Below are positions 15,475 to 21,004 of a stretch of DNA of 27,121 bases, one piece after another. The translations under genes and the position numbers were made by a program. Under the pieces are notes generated by a model. That model had not been told where the DNA came from, ran no database searches, and saw nothing but the letters and a program-made list of their open reading frames with translations. Position 1 is the first letter of the stretch; every line of letters begins with the position of its first letter. Location: the IMG/VR virus record IMGVR_UViG_3300008113_001458, positions 1 through 27,121 of that record. One strand, written 5' to 3'. The DNA comes from a virus.

Positions 15475-15553
15475 TATTGTTGTAATCCCTTCGAAACGAA
15501 GGCATGTTGGACGGGAGTTCGATTCTCCCCACCTCCACCATAAGGAGATTGAT

Positions 15554-15625
15554 ATGGATGATGACTTGACAAGATTTATAATTGGCTTTGCTATTATAAT
15601 TGTAATTCTATTTGTATTCTTATGA
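15554..15625 (+). CDS. 23-aa hydrophobic peptide inside the tmRNA intervening segment
   Basis: ATG 15554 follows AAGGAG (15542-15547) at ideal distance. The peptide starts MDDDLTRF and continues as one hydrophobic helix to its end (IIGFAIIIVILFVFL), with a stop at 15623-15625, one base before the tmRNA coding piece. It lies exactly between the CCA end and the GGGGGTG start of the permuted tmRNA. An acidic head with a membrane helix is a common shape for small membrane peptides. Translation is not proven, but SD, start and topology fit together. Confidence 0.5.
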   Translation: MDDDLTRFIIGFAIIIVILFVFL

Positions 15626-15711
15626 TGGGGGTGACTAGGTTTCGACAGCGTGAGATAGTAGAGACGGCAACACGGTAGGCGATGACCGTAAATCAAGCAA
15701 AATCAATAACC

Positions 15712-15744
15712 GCAAACGACGAGTTATTTGCTATCGCTGCTTAA
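15712..15744 (+). other. tmRNA proteolysis tag reading frame
   Basis: The resume codon GCA at 15712 begins ANDELFAIAA followed by TAA (15742-15744). With the alanine carried by the tmRNA the full tag is A-ANDELFAIAA, close to the bacterial AANDENYALAA form, ending in the Ala-Ala that ClpXP recognises. Upstream, ACGGT/ACCGT (about 15673-15690) can form the first pseudoknot stem. Confidence 0.88.
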
Positions 15745-15834
15745 AGCGTAGCTGAGGTTTCGCTGACTGTCCTTATCATCCAATCAGTCAGCACTAATTT
15801 ACAAACTTGATTTTTATATCAGAATCAGGTATTA

Positions 15835-15842
15835 TATAAATA
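15835..15842 (+). promoter_or_regulatory. T4-type late promoter, exact TATAAATA
   Basis: TATAAATA matches the T4 late -10 box exactly. Predicted start near 15849. It is the only exact copy between 13757 and 16201 and would serve the gene at 15914. A terminator-like hairpin follows within 10 bases of the predicted start. Confidence 0.5.
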
Positions 15843-15856
15843 ATGATACAGTGGGT

Positions 15857-15886
15857 TGAAGGATCCCAATAAAACCTTCGTTTTTT
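15857..15886 (+). terminator. intrinsic terminator after the ahp-tmRNA unit
   Basis: TGAAGG (15857-15862) pairs with CCTTCG (15875-15880, one G-U) around a 12-nt loop, followed by TTTTTT. It fits as the end of the ahpC-ahpD-tmRNA precursor transcript. Confidence 0.55.
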
Positions 15887-15913
15887 ACACACTACACAGA
15901 AAGGTAATAACCT

Positions 15914-16189
15914 ATGTCAAATATGACTCCGTTCGAGATTCGCCTTGAACTTCTAAAAATGGCGAAAGACATGCTTGCTGATGATTACTACGGTAAGCGT
16001 GAACAAATTAGCAACGACTGGCAAACGAAAGTCGATACTGCTAAAATCAATGGAGGCACGATTCCTGATCACCCAGGATTCCCTGCTTATCCGTCAGAGG
16101 TCGAAATCATTGCAAAGGCTCAGGTCTTGAATGGCTTCGTTTCCAATATCCCACTAGATACAAAGACTATTAGCAAAAAGTCCACCTGA
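15914..16189 (+). CDS. conserved marine T4-like phage protein, 91 aa
   Basis: The N-terminus, MTPFEIRLELLKMAKDML, with DYYGKRE following, is a signature I know from a small protein found across marine T4-like phages, function unassigned. It is helical and soluble. AAAGG serves as SD. The gene is a monocistronic unit: a late-type box at 15835 lies upstream and a strong hairpin terminator starts 9 bases after its stop. This suggests separate, probably late, high expression. Confidence 0.7.
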   Translation: MSNMTPFEIRLELLKMAKDMLADDYYGKREQISNDWQTKVDTAKINGGTIPDHPGFPAYPSEVEIIAKAQVLNGFVSNIPLDTKTISKKST

Positions 16190-16198
16190 TAGGGATGG

Positions 16199-16230
16199 GG
16201 GATGTGCACAAACACATCCCTTTATCATTT
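16199..16230 (+). terminator. intrinsic terminator
   Basis: GGGATGTG (16199-16206) pairs perfectly with CACATCCC (16213-16220) around the 6-nt loop CACAAA, followed by TTTATCATTTT. It closes the gene ending at 16189. Confidence 0.75.
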
Positions 16231-16243
16231 TAAGGAGATAAAA

Positions 16244-16873
16244 TTGCGTAAATCAATTTTTCTAATTTTAGTAGGCATTCTATTCGCTGTAACAACAATC
16301 GTTGTAGCAAACAATAATGCACTATTCCCAATTCGTGTTTCAGCTGACCAACTAACACCATACGCTAAAAAGCAAGTAGAGTGTTTAGCTGATAATATTT
16401 TCTTCGAAGCTGGTTATGAGCCAGTAGAAGGACAAAAGGCAGTGGCAGTTGTTACATTAAACCGTGTTCGTTCTGGCGACTTCGCTAACGATATTTGCGG
16501 TGTAGTAAAAGAAAAGAATCACAGAACATGCCAGTTCTCTTGGTATTGCCAAGATCGTGAGAGGAACATGGCATACAATAAAGAAAAGAATCTGTCGGAT
16601 AGACAAAAAGAAGTATATCAAAATATTTTCTTCTTGGCTTTAGACATCTATGTTAACTCTGATTCATTGAGAGATAATACAGGTGGTGCACTGTATTACC
16701 ACGCAGACTATGTGAACCCGAACTGGCGTCATCTAAATAAAACTGTAAAGATAGGACGTCACATTTTTTATAAACCTGGAGAAAAGTATGCCAAACATGA
16801 TGCAAAAATTGAATCTGGAGTTAAAGAGCGAGAGTTCGTCGCACTCTTTCTTCCCTCTGATGGAAGATATTAA
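16244..16873 (+). CDS. SleB-like cell wall hydrolase with signal peptide
   Basis: I use TTG 16244, with AAGGAG at 16232-16237; the in-frame ATG-like start at 16202 would lie inside the terminator hairpin. The N-terminus (LRKSIFLILVGILFAVTTIVV) is a signal peptide or anchor. The Hydrolase_2 (SleB) domain follows: VECLADNIFFEAGYEPVEGQ with the catalytic Glu, VAVVTLNRVRSGDF, ICGVV, CQFSWYC, then ALYYHADYVNPNW and KIGRHIFYK. The family cuts cortex or peptidoglycan glycan. Most members end near the HIFYK block; this one continues about 28 residues in an 86-base overlap with the protease gene. Confidence 0.78.
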   Translation: MRKSIFLILVGILFAVTTIVVANNNALFPIRVSADQLTPYAKKQVECLADNIFFEAGYEPVEGQKAVAVVTLNRVRSGDFANDICGVVKEKNHRTCQFSWYCQDRERNMAYNKEKNLSDRQKEVYQNIFFLALDIYVNSDSLRDNTGGALYYHADYVNPNWRHLNKTVKIGRHIFYKPGEKYAKHDAKIESGVKEREFVALFLPSDGRY

Positions 16874-17354
16874 TCTAAGCGTTTGTAAACAAGCAGTCGA
16901 GTGGATATTTGAGGCGAACTTTGCTGAAGAAAGACCAGAACTACTAAACCTTTTAATCACAAGTCCAGGTGGTGATCTAACTGCTGCTTTCGCTTTGATT
17001 GATGTAATGCGAGGATCTGCTATCCCAGTAAGAACGATTGGTCTAGGACAAGTTTCTAGTGCAGGTCTTTTGATTTTCACTTCAGGAACTAAAGGTATGC
17101 GTGTATTAACACCAAATACATCAATCCTTTCTCACCAATATTCTTGGGGTGCTTTCGGTAAAGAACATGAACTGTTTGCTACCGTAAAAGAATTTGATTT
17201 GACAACCAAGAGAATGATTGCTCACTACAAAAAGTGTACTGGGCTGACTGAAGACAAAATTAGAGAAACATTGTTACCACCACAAGACATTTGGCTTTCT
17301 GCTGCTGAAGCAAAGGCTCTTGGTCTTGCTGATATGGTTAAAGAATTAAAATGA
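16788..17354 (+). CDS. ClpP-like serine protease
   Basis: The ClpP/SDH-type triad is visible: Ser in GQVSSAGLLIF, His in SILSHQYSW, and Asp in the C-terminal AKALGLAD region. LLITSPGGDLTAAFALIDVM is the family's oxyanion/Gly-rich block. At 188 aa it has normal ClpP length. TGGAG lies 8-12 bases before ATG 16788. It overlaps the SleB frame by 86 bases, and a later Met at about 16860 would remove the overlap but lacks a good SD. Phage ClpP homologues may act as prohead protease or modify host proteolysis; here it follows a tmRNA by 1 kb. Confidence 0.8.
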   Translation: MPNMMQKLNLELKSESSSHSFFPLMEDINLSVCKQAVEWIFEANFAEERPELLNLLITSPGGDLTAAFALIDVMRGSAIPVRTIGLGQVSSAGLLIFTSGTKGMRVLTPNTSILSHQYSWGAFGKEHELFATVKEFDLTTKRMIAHYKKCTGLTEDKIRETLLPPQDIWLSAAEAKALGLADMVKELK

Positions 17355-17524
17355 TGAAATTTTTAAAGTACTCTGGTATTTGGTTTGGCTTAATTGTCAA
17401 TCCATATCACTGGAGGTTTACAATCGAGAAACCACATGATGCGTTAGATCAACCACTTGATGGTTTCGCAATTTACATTGGACCTGTTTGGATGAGAGTT
17501 ATCATCGATGATGGTTCATGGTAA
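17351..17524 (+). CDS. unknown small protein, 57 aa
   Basis: The start ATG 17351 overlaps the protease stop (ATGA) and the stop is TAA 17522-17524. The sequence begins MMKFLKYSGIWFGLIVNPYH and ends MRVIIDDGSW. It is aromatic-rich, with a short hydrophobic stretch but no clear membrane helix. It resembles small proteins next to structural or lysis genes in other phages, without known function. Coupling to clpP and the next gene's AAGGAG SD right after its stop support it as a real gene. Confidence 0.5.
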   Translation: MMKFLKYSGIWFGLIVNPYHWRFTIEKPHDALDQPLDGFAIYIGPVWMRVIIDDGSW

Positions 17525-17533
17525 GGAGAAGGT

Positions 17534-17782
17534 ATGAAGTTAGAAGTTATTGTAGCCACCGTCATTTGTTTTATCTCAGTGATCGGTTCAGTTTCCTATT
17601 TTCACATAAAAGAGCAGGAAAATATTTCTAAAAGTATGGCATTGGCTATGGAAAAGGGTATTGACCCCATGGCAGTACGCTGTTCATACGCAAAAACCGA
17701 AGATTTGGTCTGTGTAGCCTATGCAGCCAGCGGAAAAAAGGCTGAATCAGCCCCATCCATGCGTTTGGACGCTAAAAAGTAA
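17534..17782 (+). CDS. small membrane-anchored protein, 82 aa
   Basis: The N-terminal helix (LEVIVATVICFISVIGSVSYF) anchors a soluble part containing SKSMALAMEKGIDPMAVRCS and VCVAYAASG, with two Cys that could pair. I recall this EKGIDP-AVRCS block from small proteins in other large phages, without function. The SD AAGGAGAAGG is strong. It is the last gene before the terminator array. Confidence 0.6.
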   Translation: MKLEVIVATVICFISVIGSVSYFHIKEQENISKSMALAMEKGIDPMAVRCSYAKTEDLVCVAYAASGKKAESAPSMRLDAKK

Positions 17783-17783
17783 G

Positions 17784-17842
17784 AAAAACCCCTCTTCTGG
17801 AGAGGGTTTTAGGGCTAAAAACCCTCTGGAAACCCTCTCCAG
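17784..17842 (+). terminator. terminator/attenuator-like hairpin array
   Basis: CCCTCT (17790-17795) pairs with AGAGGG (17801-17806), then TTTT: a simple terminator. The same AGAGGG segment can instead pair with AAAACCCTCT (17818-17827; 10 bp) or, extended to CTGGAGAGGGTTT (17797-17809), with AAACCCTCTCCAG (17830-17842; 13 bp perfect). Three mutually exclusive helices share one strand. Confidence 0.6.
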
Positions 17843-17854
17843 TCCTAGATCTAA

Positions 17855-17881
17855 AATAACCCTACTAAATGTAGGGTTTTT
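17855..17881 (+). terminator. strong intrinsic terminator
   Basis: AACCCTAC (17858-17865) pairs with GTAGGGTT (17871-17878) around TAAAT, flanked by an A-run before and TTT after; the A/T flanks allow function on both strands. It insulates the promoter at 17894 from upstream transcription. Confidence 0.8.
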
Positions 17882-17893
17882 CACACAAAGTGC

Positions 17894-17922
17894 TTTACAA
17901 TAAATCAGAAATCCTGTATAAT
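17894..17922 (+). promoter_or_regulatory. sigma70 promoter, candidate leaderless start
   Basis: TTTACA (17894-17899) and TATAAT (17917-17922) with 17-bp spacing. ATGATG starts at 17929, 6 nt after the -10 box, and is in frame with the downstream gene. It lies directly behind a strong terminator. Confidence 0.75.
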
Positions 17923-17928
17923 TATCTT

Positions 17929-18195
17929 ATGATGATTAGAAAAGGAAACGAAATGACTGAATTTGAGAAAAACTGCTACGGTATGTCTGAAGCTGATATC
18001 CGTGAAGAGTACATGAACTCTATTACTGCTCGCTTGAGTGGTTTGGAAATGGTTGCGATGGGTGTTTTGTCTGATGCCCAAGAGTTGTTGAATTTTGGTC
18101 ATGCTCAAGCTACCGATCAGGCTCGCAAGAACATGAACATTGCGAAGTTTATTCTCTCTGAAATGATGGAAGCACGTATGAAGGAAGCTGCTTAA
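17929..18195 (+). CDS. unknown helical protein, 88 or 80 aa
   Basis: Two in-frame starts are possible: ATG 17929, at the predicted transcription start (leaderless), and ATG 17953, with AAAAGG at good SD distance. The second gives MTEFEKNCYGMSEADIREEY and is likelier by sequence look. The protein is almost entirely helical and Met/Ala/Glu-rich. It is the first gene of a promoter-led three-gene unit. No function recognised. Its first-gene position after a sigma70 promoter suggests early expression. Confidence 0.6.
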   Translation: MMIRKGNEMTEFEKNCYGMSEADIREEYMNSITARLSGLEMVAMGVLSDAQELLNFGHAQATDQARKNMNIAKFILSEMMEARMKEAA

Positions 18196-18196
18196 T

Positions 18197-18619
18197 ATGA
18201 AAATCGTTATCTCTACTCAAAATTATGAGAACTACGCATGGCGTGAAGACGGTACGATCGGCACTGGTGCTGATGCGTACTGGAAGGCAAAGGGTGGTTC
18301 TGAGTACATGATTGAGAACGTAGAGTCTCAAGTCAAGATGAATGAATTCTTCGGTAAGAAGTGTGAGATGATTGTTGACTCGATCCGTGATAAGATCGAG
18401 CAAGCCAATGATTACTACACTGTTACCATCATTGGCTGGTCTATCGAAGAAGATGACTATATGTCATGGTTTGAAAAATCTCAACTTGAGTATGATGGGG
18501 AGATTCAGTGCTATGAGCCACGTATCGACTTTGACGGAAACCCTGTCGAACGTGACTATGCGTTGAATCAATTGGAGTTGCAAAAGCAACAAGAGTTTAT
18601 GTCTTACAGTGAGGTGTAA
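18197..18619 (+). CDS. conserved phage protein, unknown function, 140 aa
   Basis: It begins MKIVISTQNYENYAW, followed by a GTGADAYWKAKGG block that I recognise from phage proteins of unknown role. The remainder is acidic, alternating helix and strand, with a VTIIGWSIEEDDY strand near the middle. The start lies 1 base after the previous stop, so it is co-transcribed from the 17894 promoter. Confidence 0.6.
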   Translation: MKIVISTQNYENYAWREDGTIGTGADAYWKAKGGSEYMIENVESQVKMNEFFGKKCEMIVDSIRDKIEQANDYYTVTIIGWSIEEDDYMSWFEKSQLEYDGEIQCYEPRIDFDGNPVERDYALNQLELQKQQEFMSYSEV

Positions 18620-18621
18620 TT

Positions 18622-19086
18622 ATGGGTCTCGATATGTATCTGTCCGCTAAGAAATACATGAGTAAGTATTTCGATCCTGCCGATGTTGAGCGAATCAGCA
18701 AAGTCAATGACATCTTTGGTGTCACTGGTGTTGAAGATGGTGACTATGGCGCTGAGGAAGTTAAATTCCGTGTTGCGTACTGGCGTAAAGCCAATGCAAT
18801 TCACCAGTGGTTTGTTACCAACGTACAAGATGGCGTAGATGAATGCCAAGAAACTTGGGTGAGTCGTGAACAGTTGCAAGAGTTGCTTGATATTTGTAAA
18901 GAAATCATCAAGTTTCCAAAGAAAGGTCAGGAACTGCTTCCAACGCAGGGTGGCTTCTTCTTCGGTTCTACCGATTATGATGATTGGTATATGCAAGATA
19001 TCAAGTTTACAGCAGAACGCATAGAGAAAATTCTTGCAGACTCTGCATTCCAGAAGGCTGATTTTTATTATCAATCTTCTTGGTAA
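18622..19086 (+). CDS. conserved phage protein (MGLDMYL family), 154 aa
   Basis: The family I recall from many phages and some bacteria starts MGLDMYL and has VAYWRKANAIHQWF (about 52-65), a central helix with CQETWVSREQL, then LLPTQGGFFFGS, and ends in a Tyr-x-Ser-Ser-Trp. All blocks are present here, so the protein looks complete and functional, but its role is unknown. Its end overlaps nothing; a promoter starts 4 bases later. Confidence 0.72.
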   Translation: MGLDMYLSAKKYMSKYFDPADVERISKVNDIFGVTGVEDGDYGAEEVKFRVAYWRKANAIHQWFVTNVQDGVDECQETWVSREQLQELLDICKEIIKFPKKGQELLPTQGGFFFGSTDYDDWYMQDIKFTAERIEKILADSAFQKADFYYQSSW

Positions 19087-19089
19087 CCC

Positions 19090-19118
19090 TTTACTTTAAT
19101 TCACAGTTGAGGTATAAT
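19090..19118 (+). promoter_or_regulatory. sigma70 promoter, candidate leaderless start
   Basis: TTTACT (19090-19095) and TATAAT (19113-19118), 17-bp spacing. ATG 19125 lies 6 nt after the -10 box, and there is no SD between them. It should drive the 19125-21940 unit containing gp33, gp59 and gp32 homologues. Confidence 0.75.
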
Positions 19119-19124
19119 AATACT

Positions 19125-19466
19125 ATGGCTATTATACATACACCCCTACCTAAGTCTAAGAAGCGCAAGCCGACTGCTAAGCAACGTGAGTTGGCTGCTT
19201 CTTGGGAAGCGATGCTCGCTAAGTATCCTACTAAAACTTTGCGTGTGACCACGTCAAAGACTGCGGTGGTTTCTAAGTCTTTCGTTCGTGAGACTGTGCG
19301 TCATCCAAGTCTTAATTCTGGTTTGGGTAACGCTACTAAACCTATACATGGTAAAGTGTATACTGGTGATAAAATTATTGGTATCGGTACGTTGCATAAG
19401 TCTAATGCTGTGCCAGTGTTTTCTAGTGATGAAGCTGTTGAAATTTCAAAAATGAGGAGAGGTTGA
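19125..19466 (+). CDS. conserved phage protein, unknown function, 113 aa
   Basis: I start at ATG 19125; the frame is open from 19080 but that part contains the promoter. The N-terminus is Lys-rich (PKSKKRKPTAKQRELAASW) and the C-terminal half has the blocks HPSLNSGLGNATKP, KVYTGDKIIGIGTLHKSNAV and EAVEISKMRR, which I recognise as widespread in phages. The role is unknown; the basic head could bind nucleic acid. With no room for an SD after the predicted transcription start, translation is probably leaderless. Confidence 0.7.
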   Translation: MAIIHTPLPKSKKRKPTAKQRELAASWEAMLAKYPTKTLRVTTSKTAVVSKSFVRETVRHPSLNSGLGNATKPIHGKVYTGDKIIGIGTLHKSNAVPVFSSDEAVEISKMRRG

Positions 19467-19468
19467 AA

Positions 19469-19753
19469 ATGGAACTTTCTGTTTCAGAATATTATGAGAA
19501 GTTTTCCCTGTGCGCTATCGATCGTGACTTGCCAGCACTGTTGCGTATCCGTGGTGCGCTTTTGAAAGAACGCCAAAAGATGGATCGTTGGTTCGACAAG
19601 TATCTTGACATGTTTGATCGCAAAATGGATCCTGCAAAAGTTGACACACCTGAGTGGAAACTTTATAATAAAAAGTCAGAAGAATATAGCGAGTTGAATC
19701 GTTTGATTAAATCCGCTGATGTGTATATTCAGAAGGTAGGTACTAATGTTTGA
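19469..19753 (+). CDS. unknown helical protein, 94 aa
   Basis: ATG 19469 is preceded by GAGGAGAGG, so I prefer it to the in-frame TTG 19463. The protein is basic and almost fully helical, with heptad-like spacing in the stretch LRIRGALLKERQKMDRWFDK and again near SEEYSELNRLIKSADVYI, suggesting a helical hairpin or coiled coil. It overlaps the gp33-like start by 8 bases. No family recognised. Confidence 0.6.
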   Translation: MELSVSEYYEKFSLCAIDRDLPALLRIRGALLKERQKMDRWFDKYLDMFDRKMDPAKVDTPEWKLYNKKSEEYSELNRLIKSADVYIQKVGTNV

Positions 19754-19961
19754 GGATAGTGGTTCATTTTCGTTATACATTGAACAGATAGTGAAAGAAA
19801 AGAAGTGTACTCATCTTGAGGCAGTTCTAAAATATTGTGAAGAGAATTTTATCGATCCGCAAGATATGAAGTCGCTGATTGGTAAATCTCTAAAGCAAAA
19901 AATTGAAGCCAACTTTATTGATATGAACTACTTACCTAAACAGGCGAAACTTGATGTATAG
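19746..19961 (+). CDS. 33: late transcription coactivator, T4 gp33-like
   Basis: T4 gp33 links RNA polymerase to the sliding clamp so that gp55 can use late promoters. Over 71 aa this protein follows the T4 gp33 pattern: YIEQIVKEKKCTHLEAVLKY, CEENFIDPQDMKSLIG, and LKQKIEANFIDMNYLP, matching T4's IEKMVEEFGMSYLEA ... EENSIPE ... IEKIQSEAIDENLL. It is shorter because the T4 N-terminal extension is missing. The C-terminus (KQAKLDV) replaces T4's hydrophobic clamp-binding end. Synteny with gp59 and gp32 downstream supports the call. Confidence 0.78.
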   Translation: MFEDSGSFSLYIEQIVKEKKCTHLEAVLKYCEENFIDPQDMKSLIGKSLKQKIEANFIDMNYLPKQAKLDV

Positions 19962-20157
19962 ACTTTTAATTATATCTGGCATCTTTGCTGTTATTCTTAT
20001 GGGTCTTGCGCTTGTAAGTATGATATTTGAAGATACTAAGGCTACTGGGCGAGTATATAATTGCTCTCTAGCAGAAATCTCGCCAGACTTCCCACCAGAA
20101 GTAAAGAATGAGTGTCGCAAACTACGTAGTGAAGCATATAAGAATGGACGGATTTAA
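19954..20157 (+). CDS. small membrane-anchored protein between genes 33 and 59
   Basis: ATG 19954 overlaps the gp33-like stop. One N-terminal helix (LLIISGIFAVILMGLALVSMI) is followed by a soluble part with GRVYNCSLAEISPDFPPEVK and two Cys. I recall this protein type in the same place in marine T4-like phages, function unknown. It overlaps the gp59-like gene by 14 bases. Confidence 0.65.
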   Translation: MYRLLIISGIFAVILMGLALVSMIFEDTKATGRVYNCSLAEISPDFPPEVKNECRKLRSEAYKNGRI

Positions 20158-20749
20158 AGCGTACAAGTATTATATCGCTGTAAAGCTACACTTTACAACA
20201 GATAAGTTTAATGTTTTTGAAAATCCAAACGTAAAAGGAAGTCGTGATGTATTTGAATCCCGTAATGATCGTAGAATATTTGAAAACCTTGGAAGACGTT
20301 TCGACAAGGACTTTGATCTTATACAGTTCTATGTCGCAAACTTTGCTTATGGTCATGATGCCACTGTATATTCCCTTGGCGAGTCGGATCGCAACTTAAC
20401 CCTTTGGCAGAAACGTAAACAATCAATCACGCAAGTGTTTCAAGCAGATTGTAATTCAATTATCCTTCATTTAGAGAAGTCTAAACTTGCAAGTAAAGAA
20501 CTCTTTGAAGGGCAGATTCCCGAGTTACTCAAACTCTATTTGGGTGGTCACGTATCCATTGAGAGTATGTGTATTCTGGAAAATCTCTATGGCTATCTTT
20601 CTTCTTGGAAAGCAAATACAAACTTGCTTTGGGAAGAAGAATGCCGTAGAATAGGAAAGTGTGGACCGTTTGTTAAATTCGATCCCACTAAAATCGACTT
20701 AATCAACTCTAATTTTAAACAGGAACTACAAGAGTTACAAAATGGCTAA
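20144..20749 (+). CDS. 59: loader of DNA helicase, T4 gp59-like
   Basis: Gp59 loads the gp41 helicase onto forked, gp32-coated DNA. This protein begins MDGFKAYKYYIAVKLHF, aligning with T4 gp59's IDGKSVYKLYLMIKQHM, and continues with RRIFENLGRRFDKDFDLIQF and FYVANFAYGHD, like T4's FFQKLSEKYKLKELALIF and SNLVANQDAW. At 201 aa it is close to T4's 217. An upstream ATG at 20108 would add 12 residues, and I treat it as an alternative start. The position between gp33 and gp32 is as in T4. Confidence 0.8.
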   Translation: MDGFKAYKYYIAVKLHFTTDKFNVFENPNVKGSRDVFESRNDRRIFENLGRRFDKDFDLIQFYVANFAYGHDATVYSLGESDRNLTLWQKRKQSITQVFQADCNSIILHLEKSKLASKELFEGQIPELLKLYLGGHVSIESMCILENLYGYLSSWKANTNLLWEEECRRIGKCGPFVKFDPTKIDLINSNFKQELQELQNG

Positions 20750-20978
20750 GACGAAAAAGGCTCATCGGGATGATTATGATGATGAGCAAAATTTTAAAAA
20801 TAGGAAACATCCCCGACATGCCTCAAACCAAAAAGGTAGAGGGATGCGTGTTATAAATAGTTATGTTGAAGAGGATCTTGATGAACTTGACGACTATATA
20901 GATGATGAGGAAATAGATAATGTTCCCTCTAAGACAAAAACTAAATTTATACACAAACTATACAGTAATACAATTTAA
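20742..20978 (+). CDS. small charged protein between genes 59 and 32, 78 aa
   Basis: The N-terminal half is Lys/Arg/His-rich, including MAKTKKAHRDDYDDEQNFKN, and the second half is strongly acidic, with EEDLDELDDYIDDEEIDN. It looks disordered and could bind nucleic acid or gp32. A GMRVINSYVEE block recurs, as I remember it, in the same gene of marine relatives. A late-promoter box lies inside the coding region at 20852. The ATG overlaps the gp59-like stop by 8 bases. Confidence 0.6.
   Translation: MAKTKKAHRDDYDDEQNFKNRKHPRHASNQKGRGMRVINSYVEEDLDELDDYIDDEEIDNVPSKTKTKFIHKLYSNTI
20852..20859 (+). promoter_or_regulatory. T4-type late promoter inside ORF, upstream of gene 32
   Basis: Exact TATAAATA, 146 bases ahead of the gene 32 ATG. 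It would add late transcription of gene 32 on top of read-through from the 19090 promoter. In T4, gene 32 is likewise served by several promoters. Confidence 0.45.
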
Positions 20979-21004
20979 ACACATTTTTATACAAAGGAAA
21001 TACG

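Larger units (their letters stand above)
15486..15800 (+). ncRNA. ssrA: circularly permuted (two-piece) tmRNA
   Basis: The 3' half lies upstream of the 5' half. Acceptor piece (about 15486-15540): hairpin CCTTCG/CGAAGG, then CATGTTG, T-arm GGGAG-TTCGATT-CTCCC (15513-15529), acceptor strand CACCTCC and ACCA ending at 15540. Coding piece (from 15627): GGGGGTG, D-loop-like GGTTTCGACA, then CAGCGTG (15646-15652), which pairs with CATGTTG (15503-15509) as helix P2. GGGGGTG pairs with CACCTCC and includes the G3-U wobble needed for alanylation. The tag frame is at 15712-15744. A later hairpin, GCTGACTG/CAGTCAGC (15762-15792), fits a 3' structural element. The exact ends are estimates. An 86-base intervening segment must be removed. 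Confidence 0.88.

Noticed and set aside
15486-15540. An isolated tRNA 3' half or degraded tRNA
   Set aside because: The T-arm and CCA have no matching 5' tRNA half upstream, but pair fully with the downstream GGGGGTG and CAGCGTG segments. The permuted tmRNA explains all of it.
15843-15913. A riboswitch (for example glutamine type) ahead of the 15914 gene
   Set aside because: Apart from one simple hairpin with a T-run, I could find none of the conserved riboswitch core sequence I know.
17721-17903. 60-codon frame across the terminator array
   Set aside because: It starts inside the 17534 gene without an SD and reads through two terminator hairpins.
19080-19124. Upstream start of the 19125 gene
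   Set aside because: The segment contains a complete sigma70 promoter with 17-bp spacing, so it is unlikely to be coding.
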